Source: Hirundichthys speculiger (lineage: Eukaryota > Chordata > Actinopteri > Beloniformes > Exocoetidae). From it: a stretch of 64,000 nucleotides of DNA. The DNA is taken from the NCBI GenBank assembly GCA_018398805.1, contig JAGFBZ010001970.1:682001-746000 (forward strand). Direction: 5' to 3'. Numbering within the stretch: position 1 is the first letter of the stretch; every line of letters starts with the position of its first letter. The translations under genes were made by a program, and so were the position numbers. This document shows positions 45,961 to 59,384 of the stretch, piece after piece. The notes under the pieces are model-generated. The model searched no databases and was not told the DNA's origin. It saw nothing but the letters and a program-made list of their open reading frames with translations.

Positions 45961-48387
45961 TTGAAAATCTTACTCACCTTTCTTTTTAAACTCACTGCTA
46001 TTATTTTAAACACAACTGTACATATTTCCCCTCTTGCTCAGCTGTAGTAATGCACTCTGTAAGATTTTCTCATTTATCACCTAAAGCTTTACTTTACATG
46101 ATGAACACACACGTACAAAGGCACCCACCAGCACACACACACATGTCCACACTCACACTGCCTTTGTTCACCTCACAGACACAGGTGGTCTGCTCCCACC
46201 TCATGAGAATCCCACCTGGCCTTATTGCCAGCACAATTTCCCATGAGTCTCAGTGTTACCGTTCTGAGTTAGACAAGAAGAAAGTGTGGTTTAAAATCTG
46301 ATCTCTTCTGTTCAGCTGCAGGTCTCTGCCATCTGGCTGCCCGGCTTTGCGTGGCATTACAGTGATGCGTGCAGATGTAGGGAAATCTGTTTACTCCAAT
46401 GCAGGTTGTTTGGCTTTAAGGATGGCAGACTGGCAGATGTTTATGGTATTCATGTTTGCAAATGCAGTGCAGTATATTTAATGGTCCTGTCCCCCCCCAC
46501 CGGTGATGTATTTTTCATTTGGCGAAGGCCTCAGCTGACAATGTGATGTGTCTCTGTGGGTTATAATTCATTGGTGAATGGTAATGTGTTGTTGCTGAAT
46601 GTGCAACTATGCCACAGTGTCAGCAACTGGATTTCATAACAACGTGTTGTTCTCTTTTTATGGCAAGAACAGAGCAGGGGAGTGATAAGAGAAGAGAAAC
46701 CACAATGCAACAGAGAGTTTCTTTGCCTTTGGAATGATGTTATGATTATTAGGCTGTTTTGGGAGTCATGATGTGATTTAAGAAGAGGAGGAAGGAGGAG
46801 GGAAGTAAGAAAATAAATGGCTGAAAAAAAAAATGGCATCAAATTGATTAACAATCATATGAAATGTTTTTGCAGAAAAATATCATTTTGCATCTGTGAC
46901 ATTTTAGAGTGGTCTCATTGGATGAGATTTGTTGTGTTTGTGGAACCGTCTCATGTTCGGACTGCCTGTAGTTTAGAGCTAATTCTAAAACACTGACAAT
47001 AGCAGGAGATTGAAACATTAAAGTGATTGTGATATCATTTTTGGTTACTGAAATAATATTTTCCTTTTCTTGTTGACAGTTTGAATTCAATTTCTGCGTT
47101 CCTCTCTGCACGGATTCTCTCTGCAGGTTTCAGTGTTATAAATTAAACATTAAATAAAAAGTGGCAACGAGAACGCTGCAAAGGCCATGTAGGACTTGTT
47201 TTTTCTGAGCTCTAAGAAAATATTTAATTGGTAGTTATGCTTTTACAGTGCATCATGTTCAATGGCACAAATAGAATTCACATGATGTTGAGCCCAGTGT
47301 GATCAATAACCTGTAAACTAAGGATGGATGGGGAGCTGTTATGGCCATAAAACACTTAGCCAGTTGTATTGACATAGCCATCCATACTGCTCTGCTAACT
47401 CTGTCAGAGGCAGAAGGAGTTTCAGGGAGATTCTGCTAAGCTCTCAGAGTGTTTTGATCACACTCGGGTTCTCTTTCAAACATCATAAGGAAGTTTCATA
47501 AACAGTCTTTTAGTGCAGAGGCGAAGATGTTTGCAGTTCTTTCTATATTAAATTGGAAGAAAATAATTATCAACAGCTGCGGTGGCTTATCCTTGGCTGT
47601 AAAGTGGAATACGCTGAAACATCTGTATGACTGTGTAGTAATAATAAAATGCTGATGCAGTCATAGATAACTGACACAAAACCTTCCTTCACCAGATATG
47701 TGGTTCAGCACTTTCCCAGCTTGAATTGGTCCATTGTAGCCTATGACCTGTCTAAACAACATTATTTTCCAAAAAAAAAAAGTTATCTGTAAAGCAGTAT
47801 ATTAAAAAAAAAGAACAAACAAACAACAAATCATCTAAGTCACCTCATATATAGTATCTCTATGGAGTTTTGATCCCATTTCTGTTCTATTCTTGCACCT
47901 GTATGGTTTCCTTTCACCCACTTTCTCATGGTGTCACAAATAAACTCCCACACAGTCTTAACCTCAGTGTTGTCAGACATCCTTTTGTTCTCAGCCAGTC
48001 AGGATTTGATGAGACTGTTCATTTCATGTTTTCAACTCACTGATGATTTGTTAACTGTCAGGACCAATGCATGAAGCAACTAAAGTTGCCTGCGTGTTTG
48101 CACAAACTTCAACACTGGAGATATACGTCTGCTTTTCCAAAAGCCTTTGGTTTCCAGAGCATGGCACGGTGCTTCAGAGTTTATGTGAAAGTTGTTGCCT
48201 CCTCAACAACATGCCACTTTCTTCTCATCCTTGCCTCATTTGTTGGGTTATATTTGGTAATGTCCACCCTACTGAATAGGTAACCAAAATAAAATCAGGA
48301 ATGGTTTATTTTCAAATTTGACCTTTGACCAACAGCAATTCATTGCTCAGTTCGGATTTGAAATAGGTGTAAAACAATTTTGTTGAG
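45961..48387. other. intergenic, nothing recognised
   Basis: AT-rich, with short A runs near 47770 and 47803 and a poly-C at about 46491-46498. No exons are supported. Confidence 0.5.
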
Positions 48388-48660
48388 AAGAGTGGGCCAA
48401 AATTCCAGTGATGTGAAAGACTCGTCGCCAGTTATCACGCTTGATTGCAGTTGTTGCTACTAACGCTGGCAGAACCAGTTATCAGGTTTGGGGGTAATTA
48501 CTTGTAGGTTTGGATATTTTTTTTCTCCTGATGAATAAAATTACCACTTAAAAACTCCATTTTGTGTTTACTTGGATTATGTTTGCCCAATATTTAAGTC
48601 TGTTTGATGATCTAAAACATTTAACTGTGACAAACATGGAAAAAATAAGAAATCAGGATA
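48388..48660 (+). mobile_element. Tc1-like remnant, transposase C-terminus and 3' end
   Basis: AGAGTGGGCCAAAATTCCAG, GTGAAAGACTCGTCGCCAGT, GCTTGATTGCAGTTGTTGCT and the non-coding AACTGTGACAAACATGGAAA run in the order of another familiar teleost Tc1-type 3' end. The terminal inverted repeat is replaced by the (TA)n at 48658-48679. Confidence 0.65.
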
Positions 48661-48679
48661 TATATATATATATATATAT

Positions 48680-50096
48680 GCTCAGCTTATACGATTAGTG
48701 TTTACATGTCTGCACTTTGCATGATAACAGTTATTTGATTTAAAGAACTCAAGCTACACAGTGTTTCTTTTTTAGTCTGTGTGTGTGCTTCCTCAGCCAG
48801 AAAAAGCTACGTTCTCTAAGAAACCTCAACCACACATGGAGCACCATGTACCTTCAAAAATGTTTCTACTTTAGGTGAATGAGTCAGCCAGCCTGTCACA
48901 GAATTACATTGTTTGCTTGTTGAACATATTCAAAAATATCACAAAGCATTTTGACAAATGTAGTAAAAATATTGGTTAAACCTACTCCCACAAGCTTCCT
49001 GCACAAACAGGCTCAGCCACACAGCATCTCCCCGATGTACTGCAACTGCTCGACAAGAATCATGCCAGATGAGACATTTGTTCGAGGTGATATGTATTGA
49101 TTTTTAATAAGAGACTTCTGCAGCTTTTAAGATATTACTTTCACAATTAGAACATCAGCATTGAACCATTAAGTTGAGTGTTGCTTTACACCTACTGTAT
49201 TTTCATTATGTGGCATCTTGATGATAATGGAGTAAACTATCCCAGGCACTATTTCCCTAAGTGCTCCACTGAGGGGAAGCCTGCTAACTGAAGCATAGTT
49301 TATGGCTCATTTCATATCATTTTTGTCCTCATTAACCTATTCTGACCGCTTGCTCTGTGCAAGAGACGGTGGAATTTAGCATAAAAATGTAAAGTATTTT
49401 TCAGCACTGTTTCAATTTCTAAGCAGGGATTTATATAAAGCCACGCATACGGTGTGAATTTCCTAAAAGTAACTCAACAAAATGTGAAAATGTGAATGCC
49501 TTCTTTCCCATTACCAAGTGTGAAAGATTTACATTTTTGTCTCGTAAAGCACGATTGTTTCTAAGCAACACTAATGGTTGTTGGGTACATTTATTAACAC
49601 ATGCTGATCAGCACTTAATGCAAAGATCAATCTGGTAGAGGCTGCGTGATCAGAATTTTCTGACTTGATCAGAGAGTTTGTATCAGTGTTCCATCCCTCC
49701 AGTGGAGTTCCACGGACTCGCAGATTAAACACCAAGTTGTACTGAAGCTGTACTGGTGGCTCTTGATGGCCAAACACATTACTAAAAGAGTTTATGTTGA
49801 TTTTTCCTTTAACGTTTCACCCATCTGTGCATCAGTTCCTGCCAGGTCTGTGCAGCAGCAGGGGTAGGCAGATCTGTAAACATTCCTGCAAGCACGCAAC
49901 TATTCAAAAAAAAAATGAAAGTTGGCATTTTAAAATCTTATCCATTTGATAGGTTTCCCATCATGCCAAGATAAATATACCACAAGTATCATGTTAGTGT
50001 TCCTGTGGGTGAATAGCAGCTGAATTTATTTCTGTCTAAACTAGAAAATCTTCGTCATTCGCACAGTAAATCAAGATTAGTGTTTGGTTACATATA
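48680..50096. other. intergenic, nothing recognised
   Basis: No gene, bounded repeat or RNA gene was seen. Confidence 0.5.
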
Positions 50097-51165
50097 GCAG
50101 GTTAAATAAGTATTGAACAGGTTACCAGCGTTCTCAGTAAATATATTTCTGAAGGTGCTACTGACATAAAACCTTCATCAGATGTTGGCAACAATCCATG
50201 CAAACCACACATCCAAAGAAATTACCACAGATGTCAATAAATAAAACCATGTGTAATAATAAGTATTGAAGACACTTAGTGAATTTTATTTAATTCTTTG
50301 TACAAACGCCTTTGTTGATTATGTCACCTTTAAGACAGCTCCTGTGTAGAAAAACTAGTCGCATGCATTGTTCACGTGGGATTTTGAGTTTCCTTGGCTG
50401 TGTGTTTGTGATCATTGCAGCAAGACAATGTCCACCATTGTTTCATCTCCATCATCCTGATAGATGGCAGCAGATTTTCATCAAGAATGTCTTGGTACAC
50501 TTTTCCACCCATCCTCCCTTCAATTACACTCACCGGCCGCTTTATTAGGTCCTCCTGTCCCACTGCTTGTTAACACAAATATCTAATCAGCCAATCACAT
50601 GGCAGCAACTCAATGCATTTAGGCATGCAGCCATGGTTAAGATGATCTGCTGCAGTTCAAACCAGCATCAACATGGGGAAGAAAGGAGCTTTAAGTGACT
50701 TTGATTGTGGCATGGTTGTTGGTGCCAGACGTATGAAGTTTGCCAGCACTGCATGCTGATAAACAGCCCCATGAATGATGCGCTATGATGTTACCAACTT
50801 TAACACTGGTACAGTATTTTTCTGGTGATGCACAGTGCCATTTGTTCTGGTGTGTAATATGGCATCTAAAGAGTTTTGATCTTAACTGACTAGACTAGAT
50901 TTTCCATTGTTTAACAGGCTTTTCCAAATATGCAGAAAACTAAACAAGCTTCAGTTTAATTTTTATCTTGGCCTTGGCTTTCCATGCCTTTTTATGCCTC
51001 CCTTTTCTCATGTGTTCAGTACTTTTTTTTCCCCTTGTGTCATTTCACATTATTATGGTTTGTTTTCTCTGCATGTGTGGATTGCATGGGTTGCTACCAA
51101 CATCTCATGAAACTTTCATGTCAATTGCACCATTAGGAATGTACTTACTGAGGAAAATGGACATG
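50097..51165. mobile_element. Tc1-like element with long inverted ends, internally replaced
   Basis: The left part (GGTTAAATAAGTATTGAACA, then TCTCAGTAAATATATTTCTG) and the right part (TGGCTTTCCATGCCTTTTTA, GTTGCTACCAACATCTCATG, TGTCAATTGCACCATTAGGA) are the two ends of a long-TIR Tc1-type element that recurs, right end only, at 55646-56062. Between them sits a fragment of the other Tc1 family (50527-50732). The extreme right terminus is degraded. Confidence 0.6.
50527..50732 (+). mobile_element. 5' end of the 10918-type Tc1 transposon, nested
   Basis: CACTCACCGGCCGCTTTATT matches the inverted end of the element at 10918-12080. It runs through the untranslated leader to an ATG at 50673 opening MGKKGALSDFDCGMVVGARR, the transposase N-terminus. 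It stops abruptly near 50732, so it is truncated. It lies within 50097-51165. Confidence 0.85.
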
Positions 51166-53388
51166 TGCTATGTGACTTACTTTACCTGCTGTATGAGTGG
51201 CAGCTATGATACCATGCTGTTGTTGGTAACTTGTCTGCAGCTTTATACTATGACTGTCAAAGCGAACCAAAAAAAAAACACTTAATGAATAAACAATGTC
51301 CCTCAGTGTACGGTAAAGATGAAATCCAGCTGACAGGAATGTAGCCTCGCCTTGTAAGAAAATAATTGAATAAATAAAAAGCGATCATCTGTTGAAAAAG
51401 GACAGTAGTTTCTTACAAACAGACTGAAAAAATGTCCCTGCCCTGTCATCTAAGCAGCACTTTTTCTTCCTTATTTTTTCTCTCTCTCTTCTCAGCTGAC
51501 TCCCAGGTGTTGTTCTCCAGTTGGCTACTTATTAAAAAAGATTATTGCCTTTAAAAACTCCGGAGAGAAAAGGAGAGTGAAAGACTTCTATATTATTTAA
51601 AAAGAAAAGACAGTGAACAGAAAATCATGTTCTAGTATAATGCACTGCTTAGCCAGAGAGCTGTATTTGTTTAAGGGATGAGTGGAGGGATGTCTTTCAG
51701 TGCATCCTCATGCTGTGAGGGTTGTATGGTCATCGAGGTGAATGCTTGATGACAAAGATGAGAAATGGGAGTCTGAGTGTAGCAGTGAGGACTGACATTA
51801 CTGACATTTTGTCCAGCCAACAATTATAGAGTCAGAATTGTTAAGTGGATCTATTTAAAGTCATGTGAGTTTTGCTACATGGGATTTGGAGCTCCCAGAA
51901 ATGTGTAAAAGACCACCCTGTTGGGGTGGTTTGGGTTTTATTGCATCCATCTGCTCTGACTGAGCTACTATGTTTAATACAGCATCCTCACTGCCGAAAA
52001 CACCAAAGACTTGTGGTGCTCGCTTTTCAAACTTATGCTGAAATTCATAAAAAAAAAAAAAAAAAAAAATTGGGTACAGAATTTGCATATGGGACTCTGC
52101 ATTTAATTACCTTAATTATCCAGCAATGCATGAAACTATATTTAGATTAATAGCTCTCTGAGCTGAAGGTGATGCTGTCGAATGGTTAATTGTGTTTTTT
52201 ATGTTTTTTCCAAACCACGTTAGATGAGGAGAAGCTTAAATCCTCACATGTGAAGTAGCTGAAAGTTTGAAAACGTGTTCTGTTTTTACTGAAGCATCTG
52301 GGATGAATAATAAGTGAATCAAATACAAATTGAGAGAATAAATGAAAGATAAATAATGGGTTAGCTTACCAATTCCTTCAATCATAGTTTAATAGAAAGC
52401 AAACATATTTAAATAGGAAATATAGCTTAATAAAATAACCATGATGTGTACTTGCCTTGATAATTATTCATTATTATAGTGAATGAATAATGGCTACAAA
52501 TATGACAAGTAAACTACCAATAAAAACATCAGAAATGCCATGTCTTAAACCGAGTTAGCTCCCAAAGAGAGAATTTTATGATCACCACATCCCTTGGTAA
52601 AATGTTAATTACTTTTCTCTCTCTCTCTATTTTGTTTTCTTTTTTTTTTTTATAAGTGACGCTGGTAATCTGGCACAGACAACTAGAGCCAATAAAAGCC
52701 CCTCTGGAAGATTCATAAAAATGTAAACTACCAGCAAGCTCCTCCTTAGGGCCTCTTGATGGGCCTTTGTCTTGGAGAGAGTTAAAATGTAAATTATGTA
52801 GATTTTTATTTTTTAAAATGACAGTCTTGGGAATAGTAGGATGCAGGTCCACAGTGCATCCCAATATCTGCATCAGTGTTTCCCTAATTTAGTGGTAATT
52901 TTTAGTGACCAGGATATATGCAATAAAGGAAACATCTCTTTAAGTATAAGTTACTGTATGAAAAACAATGCTAATGTAGTCTCTGGAGAGTTTACAAAGC
53001 ATCTACTCGGCAAGATGCTTATTTGTAGATTTTTACTGCAGCATCCCCCATCATCTCACAAGCACATTTATGTCATAACACTTAATTAGATTTCCTGGCT
53101 TGTTTGTCAGTGAACAGTTGTGAGTTGCTGGGTGAAAATTTAAGTTCCACCAGAGAAGCACCATGAGGTATCAATGGAGAGGAGGATCTATCAGCCAGCT
53201 GCGCTTACTATGGAAGAGAAGAAAACTTTTCAGAAGAAAATGTCTCATATGTAGCAGAGGGGCTAAGACCAGATGTCCCCTGCAATGTAAATAGGTATCA
53301 CAATAAATAAAGGAAAAACAAGTGAAGTATGATAAAGAACAACATCAAAAGCAGCAGCAAATATACATTTTTTATATTTTGTGTGAGC

Positions 53389-53421
<33 letters not shown>

Positions 53422-53436
53422 ATTTTTTTTTTTTTT
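51166..53436. other. intergenic, nothing recognised
   Basis: Contains poly-A (about 52049-52069) and poly-T (about 52639-52651) runs and a (TA)n tract at 53389-53422. No exons are supported. Confidence 0.5.
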
Positions 53437-54291
53437 TAAGGGTGCAACGGTACAGGTGGCTCATGGTACGACCCGCACCGCAGTTTTTGTGTCACGGTTT
53501 CGGTACGGATTCGGTACAGTTTCAGACCACCAACTAGCCTAAACCTGCAAATGCAAGATACCGAGTTTGCGGAAAGCGCAACTCGCATGTCGGCGTGTAA
53601 AAGAACGCGTCCAAATGGAATAAATGTGCGTCACATGTGGACATACACAAACGGCTCTACCTCTCGATTATGCATTCACCTCCCTAAACCTGGATCTTAT
53701 CTGCGTAAGATCGAATTGTTACCAGTTGTGTGTCTTGGCGCAGCTGATGTGCTTTTTAAAATACTGCAGAACGAATCATTGAACACGCATTTAAAGATCA
53801 CGAACAATTAATGTTCCTGTCCCTCCTCGACCACCAACAGTTTCAGGCATATCGGAAATAAATTCCCGCATCCAACCTTTTCCAGCTTGACAAAGATCTC
53901 CTTGGTTTCCTCCACAGCAGAACATCTGAATGAGATCATGCCACAGCTGTACAGACTGACGTGTCTGGCCGTGACTATTCCCACATCCACCACAACTGCT
54001 GACCAGACATCCTCTGACCTCAAGAGAATAAAAACGTATGCAAGTAATACGGTGATGCGTAATCGAGAGGTTTAGCCGTTTGTGCACATCCACATGTGAC
54101 CAGGTGGACGCACATTTATGCCATTTGCACGCGCTGACATGCGAGTTGCGCTTTCCACAAACTCTGGTATCTTGCGATCGTGGGTTTAGGGTGGCGGGTG
54201 GTCTGAAACTGTACCGAATTCGTACCGAAACCGTGACACAAAAACCGCGGTATGGTCTGTACCATGAGCCACCGGTTCCGTTGCACCCCTA
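53437..54291 (+). mobile_element. hAT-derived element with ~230-bp inverted repeats and transposase remnant
   Basis: The left end TAAGGGTGCAACGGTACAGG and the right end, reading TAGGGGTGCAACGGAACCGG on the other strand, start inverted repeats that I can follow for over 200 bp (shared words include GTGTCACGGTTTCGGTACG, CGGTACAGTTTCAGACCACC, GCGCAACTCGCATGTC, CTCTCGATTA). The centre keeps a transposase scrap (53887-54075) with LAVTIPTSTTTADQTSSDLK and RIKTYASNT, the C-terminal hAT dimerisation motif. The flanks (T run on the left, GTAGTAGT on the right) show no matching 8-bp duplication. Confidence 0.75.
53887..54075 (+). pseudogene. hAT transposase C-terminal dimerisation domain fragment
   Basis: Sixty-two codons are open. 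The stretch MPQLYRLTCLAVTIPTSTTT followed by ADQTSSDLKRIKTYASNT matches the pattern of hAT dimerisation domains (LA..IP.STA..ER.FS.LK.IK...R..M). The usual Glu-Arg is replaced by Asp-Gln, and everything upstream (BED finger, DDE core) is missing. It cannot be an active transposase. Confidence 0.75.
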
Positions 54292-54595
54292 GTAGTAGTG
54301 CAGAGGAGGAGGAGGGAAGAAGAGGAGGAAGCTCTACAGCAGAGTCCCAGACGAGCAGCGCACAAGAGCTACTCCGATCTGGATGAAAAGACGCTCCATA
54401 GCGGTTTGCTGGTAGCGCAACCTGCTCTTAAAGGCAATGGCTACTGACGCACTGATTGGTTTAACAGGTGGAACGCCCTAACCACTCCTATGCATAATGT
54501 AGCAGGTAGCGCAGATGGGATTAGCGGGTTTAGCAAGGGTGGAAGATTGCGTTCCCTTTATAGTGGTTTTAGTAGTTCTGGAGGAAGATCGGGCC
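54292..54595 (-). repeat. module A of the mosaic element, copy 2 (inverted)
   Basis: On the complementary strand this matches 18291-18605, from GGCCCGATCTTCC through GAACGCAATCTTCC, CCTATGCATAATG-type words and CCAGATCGGAGTAGCTC to CTCCTCCTCTGCAC. It abuts the right end of the hAT at 53437-54291, with no intervening spacer and without the rest of the 18291 element. Confidence 0.75.
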
Positions 54596-55409
54596 CCTAA
54601 TCATCAGTTTCCATATGTAGCTATAGGTCACAGGTCTAGGCATTGAAAACTTCTATATTTGATTTAGGAACTACTTGGTTGTAATTGGAAAACATCCATG
54701 ATTTAGTTTGACATACATTTTTTTTCTTGGCATTCACTTTGGCGCATTGAAATGGCTTTCCTTTGTTGATATGTGAAAGACAAAATGTCCCAATGAAACA
54801 GCAGTATCTGATGATAACGGTATGAAAACATTAAGCATTTAGTACTATTCAAAGATGTCCTTTGTATATCTATTTGGGATGCTTGATTTTACTTTTCAAA
54901 ATGTATCAATGAACACCACCTTTAAAACCACAGCACAGTCTAAGCATAGCTTTGGGCGGTGTTTTTGAAAACGTCACTACATCAATACTCACTGAAATTC
55001 AGTGTGATGTAAAATGCAGTGTACTAGCACTTATAAATGTTGGACACAATTATCTTTGAAGAACCTGCATACCCAGCTTACAGAAAAATAAAATTCTGTG
55101 TACCTTTGTAACTAAAACTGTTTGTGTACACAAAGACATACATTTGCATGTGCATCATTGTTGCCAGATTTTACAAAGCCATCCATACTTACTGTTCTTT
55201 CATATGGATCACAGTTACTGTGAAATTCTATCCACACTCAAGCTTCTGCTCTCGTTGTTTGAGAGGATATGGAGAGTATCTAATGCCACTTTCAGACACA
55301 AGACCTATTCATTTAACAATTTGGTCACATTTTCTCTCTCAATGTGTTGCATTCAGTCAGACTTTTTTTTAAATACAAATAAAATAACACTCGCCTGACA
55401 TTAAGACTA
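54596..55409. other. intergenic, nothing recognised
   Basis: No gene or bounded repeat is seen. Overlapping + frames at 55124-55398 have no family features. Confidence 0.5.
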
Positions 55410-55645
55410 ATGTGTTAATTGTGATATTCACAACCTCTAGACTCTTCTTCATTTTCCTGGGCTGCTCCTGTTTACTTGACTCTTCATTACTGGTTCTATA
55501 TCCAATCTGCCAGCTGGCAGCAGTATCTCTTTGGTTGTGGCCATATTAGCTCCCGATAGCAATGTACATCCCATTGCTGAAATAAGCCTGACTGTTAATA
55601 GTAAGTAATTCAATGTTAAACTACAATGTTAGTCAATCTTAGATT
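55410..55645 (+). repeat. unnamed direct repeat, copy A
   Basis: Shares TGTGTTAATTGTGATA, a TAGCTCCCGATA-CAATGTACAT block, GCCTGACTGTTAAT and ATTTACATTT in order with 57845-58010, with an 80-base insertion relative to that copy. The two bracket the Tc1 fragment and the LINE remnant. Confidence 0.65.
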
Positions 55646-56062
55646 TACATTTTGATCAGAATGTTTTGCAACAATACGGTTGCAAAGGTCTTTAGAGAGC
55701 TCTTTTCTTTTATCCATTATGAGATGTTTCTTACGTGACAGCTTGGTAATTAGCCACCTTTTTTTATCGGCCATTAGTTACTGAACCAAGATTGCTTTCT
55801 AATTACTGATTGATTTCAGCTCGTGTCTTGGCTTTCTATGCCTTTTAGCACCATCCCTTTTTCATGTGTTCAATACTTTTTTGCCTGTGTTATTTCAGAT
55901 CATTACACATAACTGATGGACATCCATGATTGGATTTCTTTACATGCGTGGATTGTGTGAGTTGTTACCAACATCTGCTGAAAAGTGTCATGTCAATAGC
56001 ACCTGTTGAAAAAATATTTACTGAAAAAATAGTGATTGGTGTTCAATACTTGTTTTACCCTC
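55646..56062. mobile_element. Tc1-like right-end fragment (same family as 50097-51165)
   Basis: Carries the same succession as 50970-51165: GTCTTGGCTTTCTATGCCTT, TTTTCATGTGTTCAATACTT, GTTACCAACATCTGCTGAAA, TGTCAATAGCACCTGTTGAA. It ends in GGTGTTCAATACTTGTTTTA, the inverted counterpart of the left end at 50097. Confidence 0.65.
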
Positions 56063-56369
56063 TGCAGCTTCTGACTGCTATACTGGCTGGACCCAGTGGC
56101 CCATGTGAGAACACAGTCTCCACCAGCCACTGATTCTCCTGAGGAGATGGAGGTGTTTGTGAGAGAAGAAAGACACACAGTAGTCAAGGTGGCCTAACAG
56201 CTAAGTTAAAGGCTAACCCATTTCATTCATCCCAATTCAAAATATCTGCCCCCTAGAAAATAAAATACTACTACTCAAAACTGGATTTTAAAACAAAATG
56301 GGAGATATGGAACTGCTGCCATAATCCTGACTGAGACATCATCAGATTCTTCAGTTCTGGATGTCGTTG

Positions 56370-57790
56370 TTTGCCAGGAAAGGCTAACTATAATCTGATA
56401 GAACAGGAACTGCTGTCTCTGTGGTAAAGAGATGGTGGTGTGTCTATCTGCATAAACAACTGCTGGTGCAATAACGCCTGTGTGGTCACAGGTCATTGCG
56501 ATTCAGACATTGAGTTATTGACCATAAAATGTGGGCCATTCTATCTACCCAGGGAATTTACAACTGTTATAATCACTGCTGTATATATCCCCACTAGTGC
56601 TAGCACTAAAAAAAGGTCCTTAATGTGTTATACCATTCCATCAGTGATCTGCAAACCACAGATCAAGAGGGTTATTTTCAGTGTAGCTGGTAACTTCAAC
56701 TGGCCCAAGATGAAGACAGTTCTTTATCACTATGTGGATTTTGCAATCAGAGGCTGTGGCTTTATCCAACACAATCAAAGCATTTAAGACTGGTCCTCAC
56801 CACTATCTTGGGTCCTTATACCATTTTTCCTGCATACAGGCCACTTCTTTCCAGGCAGAAACACACATGTAAGCTAGTAAGGCTCCAGCAGTACTACAGG
56901 ACTGCTTGGAGATTAAGGACTGGAACATGTTCAAAGAGGCACTGACAGAAAATCAACACACCAACATGGAGGAACATAGTGCTTCTGTGTCTGCTCACAT
57001 TCAAAAGTGTATTGAAGATGTATTGCATGTCATCAAGAACATCAGTGCAAGTTCCAATGTGAAACCCTGGATGAACGTCAAGGTATGTGCATTCCTGAAG
57101 GCAGCTAATGATGCATTCAAAACCAGGGAAGTATGGTGGAGCTCAGAACAGCAAGTGGCAACCTGAACCGTGCATCAGAGTTGTAAAATGAGCCAGAGAA
57201 TCCTGTGTTTTTTCCTTGATTTTATGCTTTTCCACACCCGGCACAAGTGGCAAAGATTACAAATTATCACAGAATGCAAGAATGCTCCATTATTACGCAA
57301 GGACAACCTATATTTCCTCAGTGACCTTCATAAATACTTTTCACAGTTTCAAGCACAAAAAAAAGCTCTGCAAGGAAAGTAATTTATTATTCAGAGAAAC
57401 TGGTACTTATTCTTGATGAAGCTGATGTCTGGAAGACACTGAGGATCAACACCTGGAAGGCAGAAGGCCCTGAAGACATCCCTGGATGGGTGCTCAGTGA
57501 ATGTGCTGATCAGCTGATTCTGGTCTTTATAGACATCTTTAATCCATCATTGAACCAGTCTGTTGTACCATTATGCTTCCAGACTGCAAGCACAGCCCCA
57601 GCACCAGGCTGACAGATTACCATATCATCTCAAGACTTCCCTGTACATTTGACCTGCTCCAGTTTGCATCCTGTGTAAATTACTCGCTGTGCAAATTGCT
57701 CCATAGGGATTTGGCACATCTGCAGGGTGAAGAAGGCCTATGTTCAAAAGCTGTTTTTGGACTTGACCTCAACATTTAACATGAGCATTC
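56370..57790 (+). mobile_element. CR1/L2-like LINE remnant (endonuclease and start of reverse transcriptase)
   Basis: Broken frames give, in order, an endonuclease part (GVSICINNCWCNNACVVTGH near 56435; REFTTVIITAVYIPTSAS near 56547; VAGNFNWPKMKTVL near 56685), a linker (AHIQKCIEDVLHVIKN, KPWMNVKVCAFLKAANDAFK, 56990-57125), the RT entry (KAEGPEDIPGWVLSECADQL near 57460) and a degenerate motif A (LFLDLTSTFN near 57750). It breaks off there, before the family's YADD-type box. Frameshifts and stops are frequent. The clade is assigned from memory of similar fish LINEs. Confidence 0.7.
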
Positions 57791-57844
57791 AGACACACTT
57801 TTAAATTACTTTTAAAATAACAGCAAATCGACACTCAAATTAAT

Positions 57845-58010
57845 TTGTGTTAATTGTGATACTTCAGAACTTCTAGGTTCTAGGCCATACTAGCTCCCGA
57901 TAACAATGTACATTACATTGCAAATGTCTCCAATGAGCCTGACTGTTAATTGTAAGCAAATCAAAAAAACATATGATTGTTAATCAAACTTCGATTTACA
58001 TTTGGCCAGC
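57845..58010 (+). repeat. unnamed direct repeat, copy B
   Basis: Diverged partner of 55410-55645 in the same orientation, shorter because it lacks the internal block about 55445-55540. Confidence 0.65.
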
Positions 58011-58139
58011 AGATTGAGGAACTGTAAAAGTGATGACTTTGGACACTACTTACTGCATTACCCATGATATGCAATGTAACACCTTTGAACCCTTTTTATC
58101 TCAGTAAATATATTTGTATATATGGGTGGTGGGTGTGCA

Positions 58140-58290
58140 TGGATTTTCGTCTACATGTGGCCCTTCGAGGGACTGCCAGCCTACCCTGCCTTTTGCTAGA
58201 TGATAAGTGGGATAGGCCCTAGCAGATCCACATCTGGAATGGGGTCTTGAATAGGACCAAAGCAGGGATGGATAATGGATGTATAAAGTC
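58140..58290 (+). repeat. LINE/SINE tail repeat fragment
   Basis: GATAAGTGGGATAGGCCCTA and the closing GGATGGATAATGGATG resemble the 3' terminus of fish LINE-type elements, which usually end in GGATG units. It could be the tail of the LINE remnant just upstream. Confidence 0.45.
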
Positions 58291-58388
58291 AGGAATGGAT
58301 TCTGACAGCAAACCAGAGCAAGAACTGTGAAACCTCCCATTTTATATATTTAAAAAAAATAATTATGTTTCTTCCATTCCTACTAGAC

Positions 58389-59026
<638 letters not shown>

Positions 59027-59034
59027 TACTAGAC

Positions 59035-59384
59035 ACATACGTTTTTCGAGTTTATAAAAAGTGTGTATAAAATGACACCAAACATTCTTCCTTTTATAAA
59101 AACCATTCCATATGTAGAAAAAAAGTGTACTGATGGTTTTTCTGTGAACACGTTGCCTGACCCAAGGTTTTTTTCATAATGGAAAAATCACAATTCCTAG
59201 AGGCTGCTAATATACAACAATTTAATTACAACCAGCAGAGTTGAAAACTCACAATGTTCCTGCATTTTAGATCTCAGTTAAATCAGACCTTCGTCCTCCA
59301 AGTAAGACGACATAAATGTCTCCATGGAGCTCCTGTCATAATATATTCCTATTCCATTTTTTTTTTTGTTTTCACAGACCACAC
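59035..59384. other. intergenic, nothing recognised
   Basis: Short AT-rich stretch without gene or repeat signals that I can name. Confidence 0.5.
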
